From Desulfosporosinus orientis DSM 765 (lineage in GTDB: Bacteria > Bacillota > Desulfitobacteriia > Desulfitobacteriales > Desulfitobacteriaceae), in assembly GCF_000235605.1 (NCBI RefSeq), contig NC_016584.1:5395151-5459150 (forward strand): a DNA stretch of 64,000 bases. Direction: 5' to 3'. The position numbers and the translations under genes were made by a program. How positions within the stretch are numbered: the stretch's first letter is position 1; the number at the start of each line of letters is the position of its first letter. The notes below the pieces were generated by a model, which did not search any database, was not told where the DNA came from, and was given only the letters and a program-made list of their open reading frames with translations. Of this stretch, positions 25,673 to 35,546 are shown piece by piece.

Positions 25673-26998
25673 TTACACTAGCTTAACATTATCAATTAAG
25701 GCTTGGCGAGCATCTGCCAGCATGTAGATTGAACCGGTGACGCAGAGCATATCCTTCTCTCCCACCCGGGTCAGGGCGAAGATCACCGCTTCTTTGGGAT
25801 CTTCAATGCAGGTTACCGGTTTGCCATATTCTTCAGCCAACCCCCCCAAGGCTTTCCAATCCCCAGCCCTAGGTGAATTAGGCCGGGCGATGACGATTTC
25901 ATCCGCTAAGGGAACCAGCATTTTAACGACTTTTTCCCGTTCCTTATCCGCCAGCATGCCCAGACATAAGACCAGGCGCTCCCGTTCATAGATAGGCAGA
26001 GCCTGGGCTAAGGCACGCGCTCCATCCACATTATGAGCTCCATCCAATAGGATTTTCGGTTTTAGGGAAAATAATTCTAAGCGGCCGATCCATTCGACTT
26101 CCCGCAAGCCTGCATAAATAGCTTCTCTGGGAATCGTAACGCCATAATCGCTTTGCAGCACTTCACAAACGGTTACCGCTGTAGCTGCGTTGCGCAGCTG
26201 GTGCAAGCCCATGAGGCGCAGCCGTAATTTAGAGTAGCTGGAATGCAGCCCGACGAGGTCAAATTCTTGTTCCAGTTCCCCGCTCCACTTGCTTTCCCAA
26301 TGAACATCTTCTCCCACTAGCCAGAGAGGTACGTCCATGGCTTGGGCCTGATCACGCAAAACCTGAATCACGTCGGGATCTTCGGACGCTGTGACTACAA
26401 CAGAGTTGGGTTTGATGATCCCGGCTTTTACTTTAGCAATGGACACCACATCATTGCCTAAATAGTCCATATGATCCATACTGACATTGGTAATCACGGA
26501 AATCAGGGGTTTCACCACATTGGTGGAATCAATAGCTCCGCCCAGACCAACTTCAATGATCGCGTAGTCCACATTTTTCTCGGCAAAATAAAGCAGGGCA
26601 AGAGCAGTGCTGACCTCAAACTCCGTGGGATGCTCAAATCCCTCTGCCACCATATTCTCCAAGTGAGGACGCACCCGCCGGATCATTTCTATGACATCTT
26701 CTTTGGAAATCTTGAGACCGTTGATAACCATGCGCTCCCGGTAATCATGCATATGAGGCGAGGTAAAAACCCCTACCTGGTGGCCCGCTTCCCGCAGGAT
26801 TCGGGCAATCATGACGGTTGTCGATCCTTTGCCGTTTGTCCCGCCAACATGTACCACTCGCAGAGCGCTTTCGGGATTTCCGATTCGTTTTAATAGCTCT
26901 TGGATGCGCCCCAGACCAAAATTGATTCCGAAGGTTGTCAGGTTGACGAGGTATTGTAGGTTCTCTTGATATTCCTTCTCAAGACTTTTTTCTGACAT
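25673..26998 (-). CDS. folC: Folylpolyglutamate synthase / dihydrofolate synthase
   Basis: 441 residues. A Mur-ligase-type enzyme that adds glutamate to (dihydro)folate. The P-loop VGGTNGKGSTTVMI is at about 51-64, with the SPH substrate loop (FTSPHMHDYRERM), the metal site VEVGLGG and the GAHNVDGA motif before the C-terminal domain. It lies downstream of valS in transcription order, 390 bp away across an R element. Confidence 0.95.
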   Translation of the reverse strand: MSEKSLEKEYQENLQYLVNLTTFGINFGLGRIQELLKRIGNPESALRVVHVGGTNGKGSTTVMIARILREAGHQVGVFTSPHMHDYRERMVINGLKISKEDVIEMIRRVRPHLENMVAEGFEHPTEFEVSTALALLYFAEKNVDYAIIEVGLGGAIDSTNVVKPLISVITNVSMDHMDYLGNDVVSIAKVKAGIIKPNSVVVTASEDPDVIQVLRDQAQAMDVPLWLVGEDVHWESKWSGELEQEFDLVGLHSSYSKLRLRLMGLHQLRNAATAVTVCEVLQSDYGVTIPREAIYAGLREVEWIGRLELFSLKPKILLDGAHNVDGARALAQALPIYERERLVLCLGMLADKEREKVVKMLVPLADEIVIARPNSPRAGDWKALGGLAEEYGKPVTCIEDPKEAVIFALTRVGEKDMLCVTGSIYMLADARQALIDNVKLV

Positions 26999-27092
26999 AG
27001 CACTTGCCCCCTCCTGCGCGATTCACAATCCTGGATTATATTTAAGATTTACGATTTTTAGGTTATAAATTCATGAAATTGGGTCCGCTTCC

Positions 27093-27293
27093 GGGTCGGG
27101 CGGCTTCGCCCACATCGCTTACCCAGCATTCCGAGGCTTGCCCACTCGCCGCCGCGGGAGCTGAGCCAAACCTCTGGGTAATACCTGATGTTAACCACTG
27201 GCTCCGCTAACCCGCGCCGGCTTGTGGGCTTTTATCGCCTCTCCATGCAATGGGTTCGCTCCTGTGGGCCGAAGCCGCCCTGTCTTTCGGGTC
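27093..27293 (+). repeat. R-family intergenic repeat (R-c)
   Basis: A 201-bp copy in the 390-bp gap between folC and valS with the same block order as R-b. It differs by scattered substitutions, many in paired positions (for example ends GGGCGGCTTCGCCC and GGGCCGAAGCCGCCC). Confidence 0.85.
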
Positions 27294-27389
27294 TATGGAT
27301 TACTTTGAATGTTTTTAGGGTTTTTCGGATTAATCTTTCATGCCGCTATAGCGGCATGTTTGAAATTATATTTCTGCTTAGTAAAAAGA

Positions 27390-30053
27390 TTAGTCTTCCT
27401 TTAACTCTTTTAAACGTACTTCCAGGGCCTCTTTGCGGGCTAGTAGGCCTTCCAGCCGCTCTCGTTCTTTGGCTACCACGGCTGCAGGGGCTTTGCCGGT
27501 AAATCCGGGGTTGCTTAGTTTTTTCTCTAAGGCTTCTTTGTCCTGAATTACAGCCCCGATTTCCTTTTCTAAGCGGGCGATTTCTTTGCCCAGGTCCATC
27601 ATGCCTTTTAAGGGCAGGTAGATTTCCACGCCTTCTAAGACTGCACTGGCTGATTGGGTTGGTTTCTCTGCCAGGGCTGCATGGAGCTGAATGCTGGCTC
27701 CTCCGGCTAATTTCAGGATGTCCCCTTGGCCGGATTCCAGTACCTCCCGCTGACCTGGGTCAGGGGCGAGGATGATGATTTCTACTTTTTGCCCGGGGGC
27801 TACTTTCATTTCTGCCCGGATATTGCGGATGGCTTTAATGGCATCCATGAGCAGGGTCATATTTTTCTCAGCCGCAGCGTCTCTGTAGGCCGGTACTTCC
27901 GGCCAAGGCTGCATCATAATGCTTTTGCCGGATCCGGGGAAGTTCTGCCATATTTCTTCTGTCAAGAAGGGCATAAAGGGGTGCAGCAGGCGCATGGTTC
28001 CTTCCAAAACTTCCAGAAGCACGGATTGAGCCGTGTGTCTGGCTGCTTTGTCTTCTTTATTGTAAAGGCGGGGTTTGGTCAGTTCGATATACCAGTCACA
28101 GTATTCATTCCAGATGAATTCGTAAAGGAGTCTGCCGGCTTCGCCAAGATCGTATTTTTCCAGAGCACTGGTTACACCTTCAACGGTGGCGGCGTAGCGG
28201 TCTAATATCCAGCGATCGGCCAGGGCCAAGTCTCCCCGGGGGCCTGCTTCATAGTCTTCCAGATTTAAGAGCACATAACGGGATGCATTCCAAATCTTAT
28301 TGGAGAAGTTTCGGGTAGCTTCCAGCCGCTCGGGGTGAAAACGCAGGTCGTTCCCCGGTGTATTGCCGGTGATGAGCATAAACCGCAGGGTATCTGCTCC
28401 ATAGTTATCGATAACTTCAATGGGATCCACACCGTTGCCCAGGGATTTGCTCATTTTCCGGCCTTGAGAATCCAAGACCAGGCCGTGAATCATGACTTTC
28501 CTGAAAGGCACTTCTTTCTTGAATTCCATGGCCATAAAGATCATCCTGGCCACCCAGAAGAAGATGATATCCCGGCCGGTGACTAACACGGATGTGGGAT
28601 AAAACTGTTCCAGTTCCGGGGTTGCTTCAGGCCAGCCCAAGGTGGAAAAGGGCCAAAGTCCGGAGGAAAACCAGGTATCTAAAACGTCAGGATCTTGACT
28701 AAGCTGAGTGGACCCGCAAGTGGGACAGCTGGTGGGATCCTCTTTGGCACAGACTTCTGCGCCGCACTTTTCACAGTACCAAACGGGAATACGGTGTCCC
28801 CACCAAAGCTGCCGGGAAATACACCAATCCCGGATATTTTCCATCCAGCCTAGATAAATCTTGTCAAACCGCTCGGGTACAAATTCCAGACGGCCGTCCC
28901 GCACAACCTCAATAGCCGGTTTGGCCAAGGGCTCCATTTTCACAAACCATTGTTTGCTGACCATGGGCTCGATAATGGTGGAGCAGCGATAACACTCTCC
29001 CACAGCATGAGCATGGGCATCAATTTTCAGCAGTACGCCCAGGTTTTTCAAATCCTCAACCACGGCTTTGCGGGCTTCAAAACGGTCCATACCTTGATAT
29101 TTACCGGCATTTTCATTCATTTTTGCTTCTTTATCCATAACGATGACCTGGGGCAAATGATGTCTAAGTCCGACTTCAAAGTCATTGGGATCATGAGCCG
29201 GCGTAATTTTCACAGCACCTGTACCAAACTCCCGGTCTACATATTCATCGGCGATAATAGGTATTTCCCGGTTCACTAAAGGCAGGATCAAGGTTTTGCC
29301 GATCAAATGCCGGTAGCGCTCATCCTCGGGATGCACCGCCACTGCCGTATCACCCAGCATGGTTTCCGGACGGGTGGTGGCTACCACCAGGGTTTCCTCA
29401 CTGTCTTTAACCGGATAGCTTAAGTGATAGAGATTGCCGTCCCGGTCATTATGTTCAACTTCAATATCTGAAATGGTGGTATGACATTTAGGGCACCAGT
29501 TGACGATATAATTTCCCCGGTAAATCAGCCCTTTATCATACAGGTCCACAAAGGCCTCCCGCACAGCACGGGAACAGCCTTCATCCATGGTAAACCGCTC
29601 CCGTTCCCAATCACAGGAAGAACCTAAGCGGCGGAGCTGCTGGGTAATCCGGCCGCCATACTGGTGTTTCCAATCCCAAACCCGCTCCAGGAATTTTTCC
29701 CGGCCCAGTTCATGGCGATTGGTGCCTTCCTTGGCAATCTGAGCTTCTACCTTGGCCTGAGTGGCAATCCCGGCATGGTCCGTGCCCGGAACCCAGAGAG
29801 TATTATATCCCTGCATCCTCTTAAAGCGGGTTACTATGTCCTGAATAGTACTATCCATGGCATGACCCAGGTGCAGGGCCCCGGTAACATTAGGCGGCGG
29901 CATGACAATGCTGAAGGGCTGTTTATCTTTGTCCACTTCTTCATGAAAGAACTTATTGTCCTCCCAATACTGATACCATTTCCCTTCCACGATGCTGGAA
30001 TCATAGGTCTTAGCCATCTCTAACTTGTCTGTTTTTGCATTAATATCATCCAT
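27390..30053 (-). CDS. valS: Valyl-tRNA synthetase
   Basis: 887 residues. A class I aminoacyl-tRNA synthetase. HIGH motif PPPNVTGALHLGHAMD near residue 53, KMSKS motif GRKMSKSLGNGVDP, editing domain with GTDHAGIATQ and TTRPETMLGDTAVAVHP, zinc-type cysteines (CEKCGAEVC, CPTCGSTQ), and a C-terminal coiled coil (MDLGKEIARLEKEIGAVIQDKEALEKKL) typical of ValRS. AAAGGAG precedes the ATG. It is controlled by an upstream T-box leader. Confidence 0.97.
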   Translation of the reverse strand: MDDINAKTDKLEMAKTYDSSIVEGKWYQYWEDNKFFHEEVDKDKQPFSIVMPPPNVTGALHLGHAMDSTIQDIVTRFKRMQGYNTLWVPGTDHAGIATQAKVEAQIAKEGTNRHELGREKFLERVWDWKHQYGGRITQQLRRLGSSCDWERERFTMDEGCSRAVREAFVDLYDKGLIYRGNYIVNWCPKCHTTISDIEVEHNDRDGNLYHLSYPVKDSEETLVVATTRPETMLGDTAVAVHPEDERYRHLIGKTLILPLVNREIPIIADEYVDREFGTGAVKITPAHDPNDFEVGLRHHLPQVIVMDKEAKMNENAGKYQGMDRFEARKAVVEDLKNLGVLLKIDAHAHAVGECYRCSTIIEPMVSKQWFVKMEPLAKPAIEVVRDGRLEFVPERFDKIYLGWMENIRDWCISRQLWWGHRIPVWYCEKCGAEVCAKEDPTSCPTCGSTQLSQDPDVLDTWFSSGLWPFSTLGWPEATPELEQFYPTSVLVTGRDIIFFWVARMIFMAMEFKKEVPFRKVMIHGLVLDSQGRKMSKSLGNGVDPIEVIDNYGADTLRFMLITGNTPGNDLRFHPERLEATRNFSNKIWNASRYVLLNLEDYEAGPRGDLALADRWILDRYAATVEGVTSALEKYDLGEAGRLLYEFIWNEYCDWYIELTKPRLYNKEDKAARHTAQSVLLEVLEGTMRLLHPFMPFLTEEIWQNFPGSGKSIMMQPWPEVPAYRDAAAEKNMTLLMDAIKAIRNIRAEMKVAPGQKVEIIILAPDPGQREVLESGQGDILKLAGGASIQLHAALAEKPTQSASAVLEGVEIYLPLKGMMDLGKEIARLEKEIGAVIQDKEALEKKLSNPGFTGKAPAAVVAKERERLEGLLARKEALEVRLKELKED

Positions 30054-30175
30054 ATATTAAGACTCCTTTCGCCTATGTAAACTACTTTATTAGGTAAACT
30101 AAGCCGATTTTCTTACTATAGTTTGCCCTGGGATTCTGTCTGGCAACCCTCGTCGCTCCCCGTCAATGAGTGTAA

Positions 30176-30271
30176 AGAAAACTTGGCTGGCTCCAAGCCT
30201 CCGGCGCAGGCGGCTGCCTAGTTGCACTTATGCTTAGAAAGTATATAACGCAAGTTTATACTTTCTGATAG
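30176..30271. repeat. T-family intergenic repeat without M module (T2)
   Basis: AGAAAACTTGGCTGGC, then AGTTGCACTTATGCTT, then AGAAAGTATA-TAACGCAAGTT-TATACTTTCTGA. The last part is a hairpin with 10-bp arms. It lies between the T-box terminator and valS, so it is part of the valS leader transcript on the minus strand. Confidence 0.75.
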
Positions 30272-30276
30272 TACAA

Positions 30277-30530
30277 AAAAAGCCCCTCATCCATGCAAAG
30301 GACGAAAAGCTTCCGTGGTACCACCTTTATTCTGAGAAACACAGCCTTTCTCAGCGCTTGTTAAACAATAACGGGTTTTTTCCGTCAGAGAATACTCTGT
30401 TCTTCTCTGCCCCTCCTGCGCGACCTTTAGTGTTTTCCCGAAAAAGCCTTCCAGCTATGGCCTTTCTCTCTGGACGGTAATTTACACTATTCCTCACATT
30501 CTTAGGGTTTGACTTCATTATTTCGCTTTA
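30277..30530 (-). ncRNA. T-box leader of valS
   Basis: The conserved T-box sequence AAGGTGGTACCACGGAAGC (complement near 30309-30327) is followed by a terminator stem (AAGC-TTTTCGTCC with GGATGAGGGGCTT) and a T run. Upstream is a long Stem I closed by CCGTC-AGAGA and TCTCTGACGG. A GTA triplet at 30393-30395 on the 3' side of the Stem I base is a candidate valine specifier, though this is uncertain. Uncharged tRNA-Val should favour read-through. Confidence 0.88.
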
Positions 30531-30592
30531 TTCCGAATTTATTATACTCGGCAAGATTGCTGTTGTCAAAAATACTCACTGAGATTTTCTTG

Positions 30593-32023
30593 TCAAAATA
30601 ACTCTTCATCCTGCCAGGGATAAGCACGCTGAACCCCAGTCACTTTGGCCGTCCATTCATCTAAGGCAACTAAATCATTAGGGCCAAGTTCCGATAAGGC
30701 CGTTTTGCCCAGAGCCCTTACCCCCTCTTCCATTTCCAAAGCCATGGATTTGAGGACATTGGCGACACTTTTGCTGGCTAAGGGAATGTCCAACCGGTGC
30801 TTGTAAGGGGAATCGTACCAAACCAATTGGGTTAGCGGTTCCCAGGGAAGTATTTTATGGATCTGATTATGAACCAGGGCAAACAAAGGAACCGTCCCCA
30901 AATAGACGGCATCGGCACCCAGGGCAATAGCTTTTAAGCACTCTGCCGGGGTTGCGTATCCTCCGGCAACCACTAAACTCACCTCTTTGCGGGCACCCTG
31001 CTCCCGCAAAAAGCGTTCTGCCCGTATTAAAGCCAGCAAGCTAGGTATTCCTAAATCGTCGCAAATCAAGGGTGATGAACCGGAGGCACCGCCTTGAGAT
31101 CCTCCGATCACGATGACATCAAAATCTGCTTCCAAACAGACGGCTAAATCTCTTTCCAATCCCCCTGTGGCTATCATCTTAATCCCAATAGGTTTTCCTG
31201 CAGCCTCTGAACGTAAGTCTGAGACATATTTAGGCCAGTCCCAGGGAGTATTAATTCCCGGAATGTTAGCATTGGTGACCACGGTTTCCACGGGAGATAT
31301 ACCCATTAACTTTTGAGCCTTTCCTTTTACCGCATAGGGTTCCACCGTAAAAGGCCCCATTCTTGCCCCTTGGCCCATCTGAACTTCCAGCATGTCTGCT
31401 GCGGCAATAGCCTGAGGATTGTGCCCCCAGGAACTCCTGCTGATCTGCCATATATACTTGCCTGCTTCATCACGTTCCTCTTGCAAAAAGGGACCTTCTC
31501 CGGAATTCGTGGCCGTTCCCACTTCTTTTGCCGCTCTTGCCAAAGCTTTTTTTGCCTCTTCACTTAAGCCCACCCCATAGCCCATTCCCGATATCATTAA
31601 GGGTATTTCGATTTGCAGAGGCTTTTCCGCCTTGGCTCCCAGAGTCACCTTCATATCAATGGGAGTACTTGCTTCCTTAGGCAGACGTGCCATTTGGGCG
31701 GGAACAAACATCAGCATATCATAATGGGGCTGAGGTTTCGACGAACCCAAAGGTCTTTGAATGAGTTTGCCATGTTCTGCCCGCAAACTGATTTCCAGGA
31801 TATTTTTTACGGACGTACGGCTTACGGCACTCCAAAGCTCCATAAGGTTTTCGGAATACTTATCCCTAAGCAGCCGTTCTAAAACTAATCCGAAAAGCCG
31901 TTGGACAACTGAGCGAAACACACCCTTGCCAACAAAATAAACGATACACAAAATCACGCCTAAGGCTATTAGTGTACCTATCATGGAAAGCATTACGATA
32001 TACAGGGCGCTCTCTAACACCAA
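30593..32023 (-). CDS. FMN-binding glutamate synthase family protein
   Basis: 476 residues. It has an N-terminal membrane segment (about 8-30) and a glutamate-synthase FMN/central-like domain (TIM barrel) with ISGMGYGVGLSEEAKKALARAA, GEGPFLQEE, IGIKMIATGG, VIGGSQGGASGS and AGGYATPAECLKAIALGADAVYLGT. It lacks a glutaminase domain and the usual cysteine cluster spacing of full GltB, so its substrate is unknown. Membrane-anchored relatives are common in Clostridia. It starts at TTG eight bases after GGGAG and appears monocistronic. Confidence 0.85.
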   Translation of the reverse strand: MVLESALYIVMLSMIGTLIALGVILCIVYFVGKGVFRSVVQRLFGLVLERLLRDKYSENLMELWSAVSRTSVKNILEISLRAEHGKLIQRPLGSSKPQPHYDMLMFVPAQMARLPKEASTPIDMKVTLGAKAEKPLQIEIPLMISGMGYGVGLSEEAKKALARAAKEVGTATNSGEGPFLQEERDEAGKYIWQISRSSWGHNPQAIAAADMLEVQMGQGARMGPFTVEPYAVKGKAQKLMGISPVETVVTNANIPGINTPWDWPKYVSDLRSEAAGKPIGIKMIATGGLERDLAVCLEADFDVIVIGGSQGGASGSSPLICDDLGIPSLLALIRAERFLREQGARKEVSLVVAGGYATPAECLKAIALGADAVYLGTVPLFALVHNQIHKILPWEPLTQLVWYDSPYKHRLDIPLASKSVANVLKSMALEMEEGVRALGKTALSELGPNDLVALDEWTAKVTGVQRAYPWQDEELF

Positions 32024-32240
32024 GATTCAATCTCCCACCTTTAAATTTCACAGCAACACATAGTGATTAATACTTAGTCTACACTTCTCAATGAATAATA
32101 TTCAAATGACTTTTCTGCTCATTGTTTCCTCAAATGGAAGTGAATCACCATTTGAAAAAAAAGGTTTTTTAAAATTTTAGCGAAGTATTATCAGGTAAGT
32201 TCAAAAACACTTTCTCAAAAACAAGGAGGACCTTTTATCA

Positions 32241-33926
32241 ATGAAAATGACCAAAAAGGCGTTTGCTTCTCTCGTTATTGCAGGAATGACTCTAAGCGCC
32301 CTTCCTTTTAACGCATTGGCAGCCGATACCGTTTCCCATCGCTTAGCAGGCGTCGACGCAGCTCAAACTGCTGTCGCTATAGCAGAACAAACCGGCTGGA
32401 CAGGCACTGCTATTCTTGCTTCCTCTGCCTCCTACGGTATGGTTGATGCCTTAACGTCAGGCCCCCTTGCTTCATTCCTTAAAGCTCCCATCTTGCTGCA
32501 AGGGCCCGGGGCATCACTTAATAAAGATACGAAAGATGAGCTCACGAAACTTGAGGTTAAGACCGTCTATGTTACCAGCGGCACTGCCGTCATCAGCCAA
32601 TCGGTTTTAGATGAACTGGAAGCTATGGATATTACCGTTGTTCCCCTAGGCGGAGCCGACCGCTTTGAAACCTCTGTTAATATTGCTAAGAAAATGGTTG
32701 AACTTGGCGCTTCAATCGACAAAGTGGCTGTTGCTTATGGCTGGTTGAATCAAGATGCCCTCTCTATTGCTTCTATCGCTTCCGCCCAAACAGAGCCTAT
32801 TCTTTTAACGGAAGCCAACTCCATCCCGGAAAGTGTTCAGAAGTTTTTAGCAGACAATGAAAGTGTTGTTTCCACAGATGTTATCGGGGGTACCGCCGTG
32901 ATTAGCGATGATGTGGCTGCTGAATTCCCCGATGCAGCTCGTTATTACGGAAACACTGCTTATGATACAAACCTGGAAGTTCTCAAGGCCTTTGACAATG
33001 TTTTAGAGTATGATAATGTCTTCATAGCTAATGGCCAAACTGCCATTGACGCTTTAGCAGGAGCACCTCTGGCCGCTCAATCCAATGCCGGTATCGTTCT
33101 GACCAACGGAGCAAGTAATGAAGGCACCGCCTATGTGGGCAGCAAGCTGTCTCCTGATAGTGTGGTAACCGCTCTGGGCGGAACGGCTGTTGTTCCGGAC
33201 AGTGTTCTGCAAGACTTAGTCGACGCTCAGGCTGCAGCCGCCGCCAAAGCATCTGCTATCGCCAAAATCGACGGAGTCGCTAAAGATGGCGACGCTTCAG
33301 AGATCACTGCTGAAGATCTCATCGCTGCCGGGGTGACCGCCAGCGATGTTATCGAAGCCAACTTAGAAGCATACCAAACTGTCATTGCTGCTGTGGAAGA
33401 CTCCGCTCTTAATTCCACAGAAAAAATCCAGCAGATGGTGTCTGGCGTGAATGCCGTCCTCGAGGCAGCTGCCGCCAAGGAAGCCGCTCTGGCTAAAATT
33501 GACGGGATTGCCCAAGACGCTGATGCTTCAGAGATCACCGCTCAGGATCTCATTGCTGCCGGGGTAAACGCTGATGATGTTATCGAAGCCAACCTGGATG
33601 CCTATCGGGATGAAATCTCTGCCGCTGAGGATCAAGCCCTGGATTCTACGGAAGAGATTCAAGCTATGGTTGCTGACGTCAATGCCGCTCAAGCCACTGC
33701 TGCACAAGCAACCGCTATCGCCAAAATCGACGGAATCGCCCTGGATGGTGATGCTTCAGAAATTGGCACTCAGGATCTTATCCTTGCCGGAGTCAATGAA
33801 GCAGACGTTATGGAAGCCAATTTAGAAGCTTATCAAGCTGCCATCTCCGCAGCCGAAGACCAAGCCCTGGATTCCACGGAAGAAATTCAAGCAATGGTTG
33901 CTAATGTCAATGCCGCTCAAGAATAA
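32241..33926 (+). CDS. Cell-wall-binding CWB2 repeat protein with three C-terminal 77-residue repeats
   Basis: 561 residues. A signal peptide (1-28, cleavage near NALAA) leads to a CWB2 region (about 32-325) of three tandem modules with LAGVDAAQTAVAIAEQTGW, VPLGGADRFETSVNIAKKM and NTAYDTNLEVLKAF, which attach S-layer-type proteins to secondary wall polymers. From about 335 on there are three near-identical alanine-rich repeats of 77, 76 and about 74 residues, each with AKIDG, DASEI, DLI-AGV and EEIQ-MV. Their role is unknown. AAGGAGG precedes the ATG, and a strong terminator follows. Confidence 0.88.
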   Translation: MKMTKKAFASLVIAGMTLSALPFNALAADTVSHRLAGVDAAQTAVAIAEQTGWTGTAILASSASYGMVDALTSGPLASFLKAPILLQGPGASLNKDTKDELTKLEVKTVYVTSGTAVISQSVLDELEAMDITVVPLGGADRFETSVNIAKKMVELGASIDKVAVAYGWLNQDALSIASIASAQTEPILLTEANSIPESVQKFLADNESVVSTDVIGGTAVISDDVAAEFPDAARYYGNTAYDTNLEVLKAFDNVLEYDNVFIANGQTAIDALAGAPLAAQSNAGIVLTNGASNEGTAYVGSKLSPDSVVTALGGTAVVPDSVLQDLVDAQAAAAAKASAIAKIDGVAKDGDASEITAEDLIAAGVTASDVIEANLEAYQTVIAAVEDSALNSTEKIQQMVSGVNAVLEAAAAKEAALAKIDGIAQDADASEITAQDLIAAGVNADDVIEANLDAYRDEISAAEDQALDSTEEIQAMVADVNAAQATAAQATAIAKIDGIALDGDASEIGTQDLILAGVNEADVMEANLEAYQAAISAAEDQALDSTEEIQAMVANVNAAQE

Positions 33927-33962
33927 TAAGCTCACCCTATAATTGGGAGACAAATAAAATCA

Positions 33963-34013
33963 GGGGCCGTGCAAAACGAACTAAAGTTCGTAGAGCGCGG
34001 CCCCCCCTTTTGT
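33963..34013 (+). terminator. Terminator of the CWB2 gene
   Basis: GGGGCCGTGC...GCGCGGCCCC with an inner GAAC/GTTC stem, followed by CCCTTTTG on the plus strand. It sits between convergent genes. Confidence 0.75.
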
Positions 34014-34052
34014 TAAAATATCCAATGTGCAAGAAGTGATACTCTGAAATTT

Positions 34053-34583
34053 TTACGCCTGGCCCCACTTGCCGTGGAAAGCGATCTCGGACATGGCTTT
34101 GCGAGGACGGGGACGGCGTTCCTCCGCGGCATAACCCAAGGGAGTCATGGCCACTACTCGGACATCCTCCGGAATATTTAAAGCGGTACGTACTTTCTCT
34201 TCCGTAAATAATCCCTGCCAACAGGTGCCCAATCCCTGCTCTGTGGCTGCCAAAATCAAATGTTCCATGGCCAGTCCGGCATCCAGCATCATATTGTCTT
34301 TGCCTTCCCATACTTCGGATTCTTTAGGCACAGCACAGAGGACGATGACAATGGGAGCCGAAGTCAAGGCTTTGCGCCCAGGATTGCTTTCTCCCATGCT
34401 TTCGGCCATGGCCGCCCTACCTGCTGCATCGTTAACAACAATAAAACGCCAGCACTGCATATTTTTCCAGGACGGTGCTAACCTAGCACACTCTAATACA
34501 TATTCCAGCTTTTCTTTTTCCACCGGTTTATCCTGATAAGTTCTTAAACTTCGGCGGGTCTGAGCCAATTCAAGAAAGTTCAC
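34053..34583 (-). CDS. Nitroreductase family protein
   Basis: 176 residues. An FMN-dependent NAD(P)H oxidoreductase. RRSLRTYQDKPVEKEKLEYVLECARLAPSWKNMQCWRFIVV is the typical FMN-binding N-terminus, and GLGTCWQGLFTEEKVRTALNIPEDVRVVAMTPLGY the C-terminal half. The physiological substrate cannot be told. It starts at GTG with AGGAGG upstream. Confidence 0.9.
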   Translation of the reverse strand: MNFLELAQTRRSLRTYQDKPVEKEKLEYVLECARLAPSWKNMQCWRFIVVNDAAGRAAMAESMGESNPGRKALTSAPIVIVLCAVPKESEVWEGKDNMMLDAGLAMEHLILAATEQGLGTCWQGLFTEEKVRTALNIPEDVRVVAMTPLGYAAEERRPRPRKAMSEIAFHGKWGQA

Positions 34584-34690
34584 GGTAAATCCTCCTTCGT
34601 TATTTCTACATTAATCTCCCTAAATTCAACTATTCTCATACATTACCCCAAAATCCTGCTATTCTTTAAATTTTTTAACCTTAGAGCCAC

Positions 34691-35377
34691 TCATTCTTCC
34701 CACCAGGGCTTTGCTTTTTCCTCCCTTTGCTCCCAGATCACTAAATCATTGCTTATGGACTGCGAATTCCTGGTCATGACTTTATTGTCATTGTCTCTAT
34801 CCCAGGGCCATTCAATTCTCTCCTCTTTCTCCGAACACCCTTTGACTTCCTGAATCATCCTATCATCATCCTCTGAGCTGTCAATCCAACTTGACTTTAC
34901 AGAGTTTATCCTGGGTTCATAGTCATCCCCGGTGTCCCATTCAAAGTCATTATTGATGCCCTCATCATGGCCGTAACCTGCATAGGATGGGGTATAATAC
35001 CGGCTTCTACCTCCACCCCATGAACCAGAAACATATCTCTTTTTCCCTGCGCCAAAGGCTCCGGCCACTAAGCTGATCAATATCCCTTCGCCAAGAACTT
35101 GGATAAACCCTAATCCTCGTATGGGCAAAAACAAGGCCAGCAAAAGAGTTCCGACAGTCACATAACCAGCTCCGGCGGTCCCGGCCATGAGCCATGATCC
35201 GCTTGCTTTGGCTGTGCGATACCCTCCTACTAAACAACTTACGATTAGCCCTACATCTAATAGCTGTGAGATGCTTAAGCCTCCCAAACCCATTGCGCTC
35301 CATATAACACCTGCCAAAAGAGTCAAAAACGTTACTAACAAGGACGCCGTAATTCCCTTCAAGATATTGGATCCCAC
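34691..35377 (-). CDS. TIGR04086 family membrane protein with acidic tail
   Basis: 228 residues. The first 115 have four membrane segments and match the TIGR04086 (YrzE-like) family of Firmicutes. The remaining 110 form a soluble, tyrosine- and acid-rich tail (RYYTPSYAGYGHDEGINNDFEWDTGDDYE) not found in short family members. The function is unknown. It starts at GTG eight bases after GGAGG. Confidence 0.75.
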   Translation of the reverse strand: MGSNILKGITASLLVTFLTLLAGVIWSAMGLGGLSISQLLDVGLIVSCLVGGYRTAKASGSWLMAGTAGAGYVTVGTLLLALFLPIRGLGFIQVLGEGILISLVAGAFGAGKKRYVSGSWGGGRSRYYTPSYAGYGHDEGINNDFEWDTGDDYEPRINSVKSSWIDSSEDDDRMIQEVKGCSEKEERIEWPWDRDNDNKVMTRNSQSISNDLVIWEQREEKAKPWWEE

Positions 35378-35546
35378 ACCTTTATCCTCCTTTCCTGAAT
35401 ATTGCTGAGGTCCTTTTACACTGTCTTATTACATACCTACGTTGAACTCGTCCAATACATTCCATGAATTACCCATTATTATCCATTGTCATGTTTCTAT
35501 CCCCCCGAATATAGTGTGCTAACGACATAGTAAAGGAGGAGTCCTA

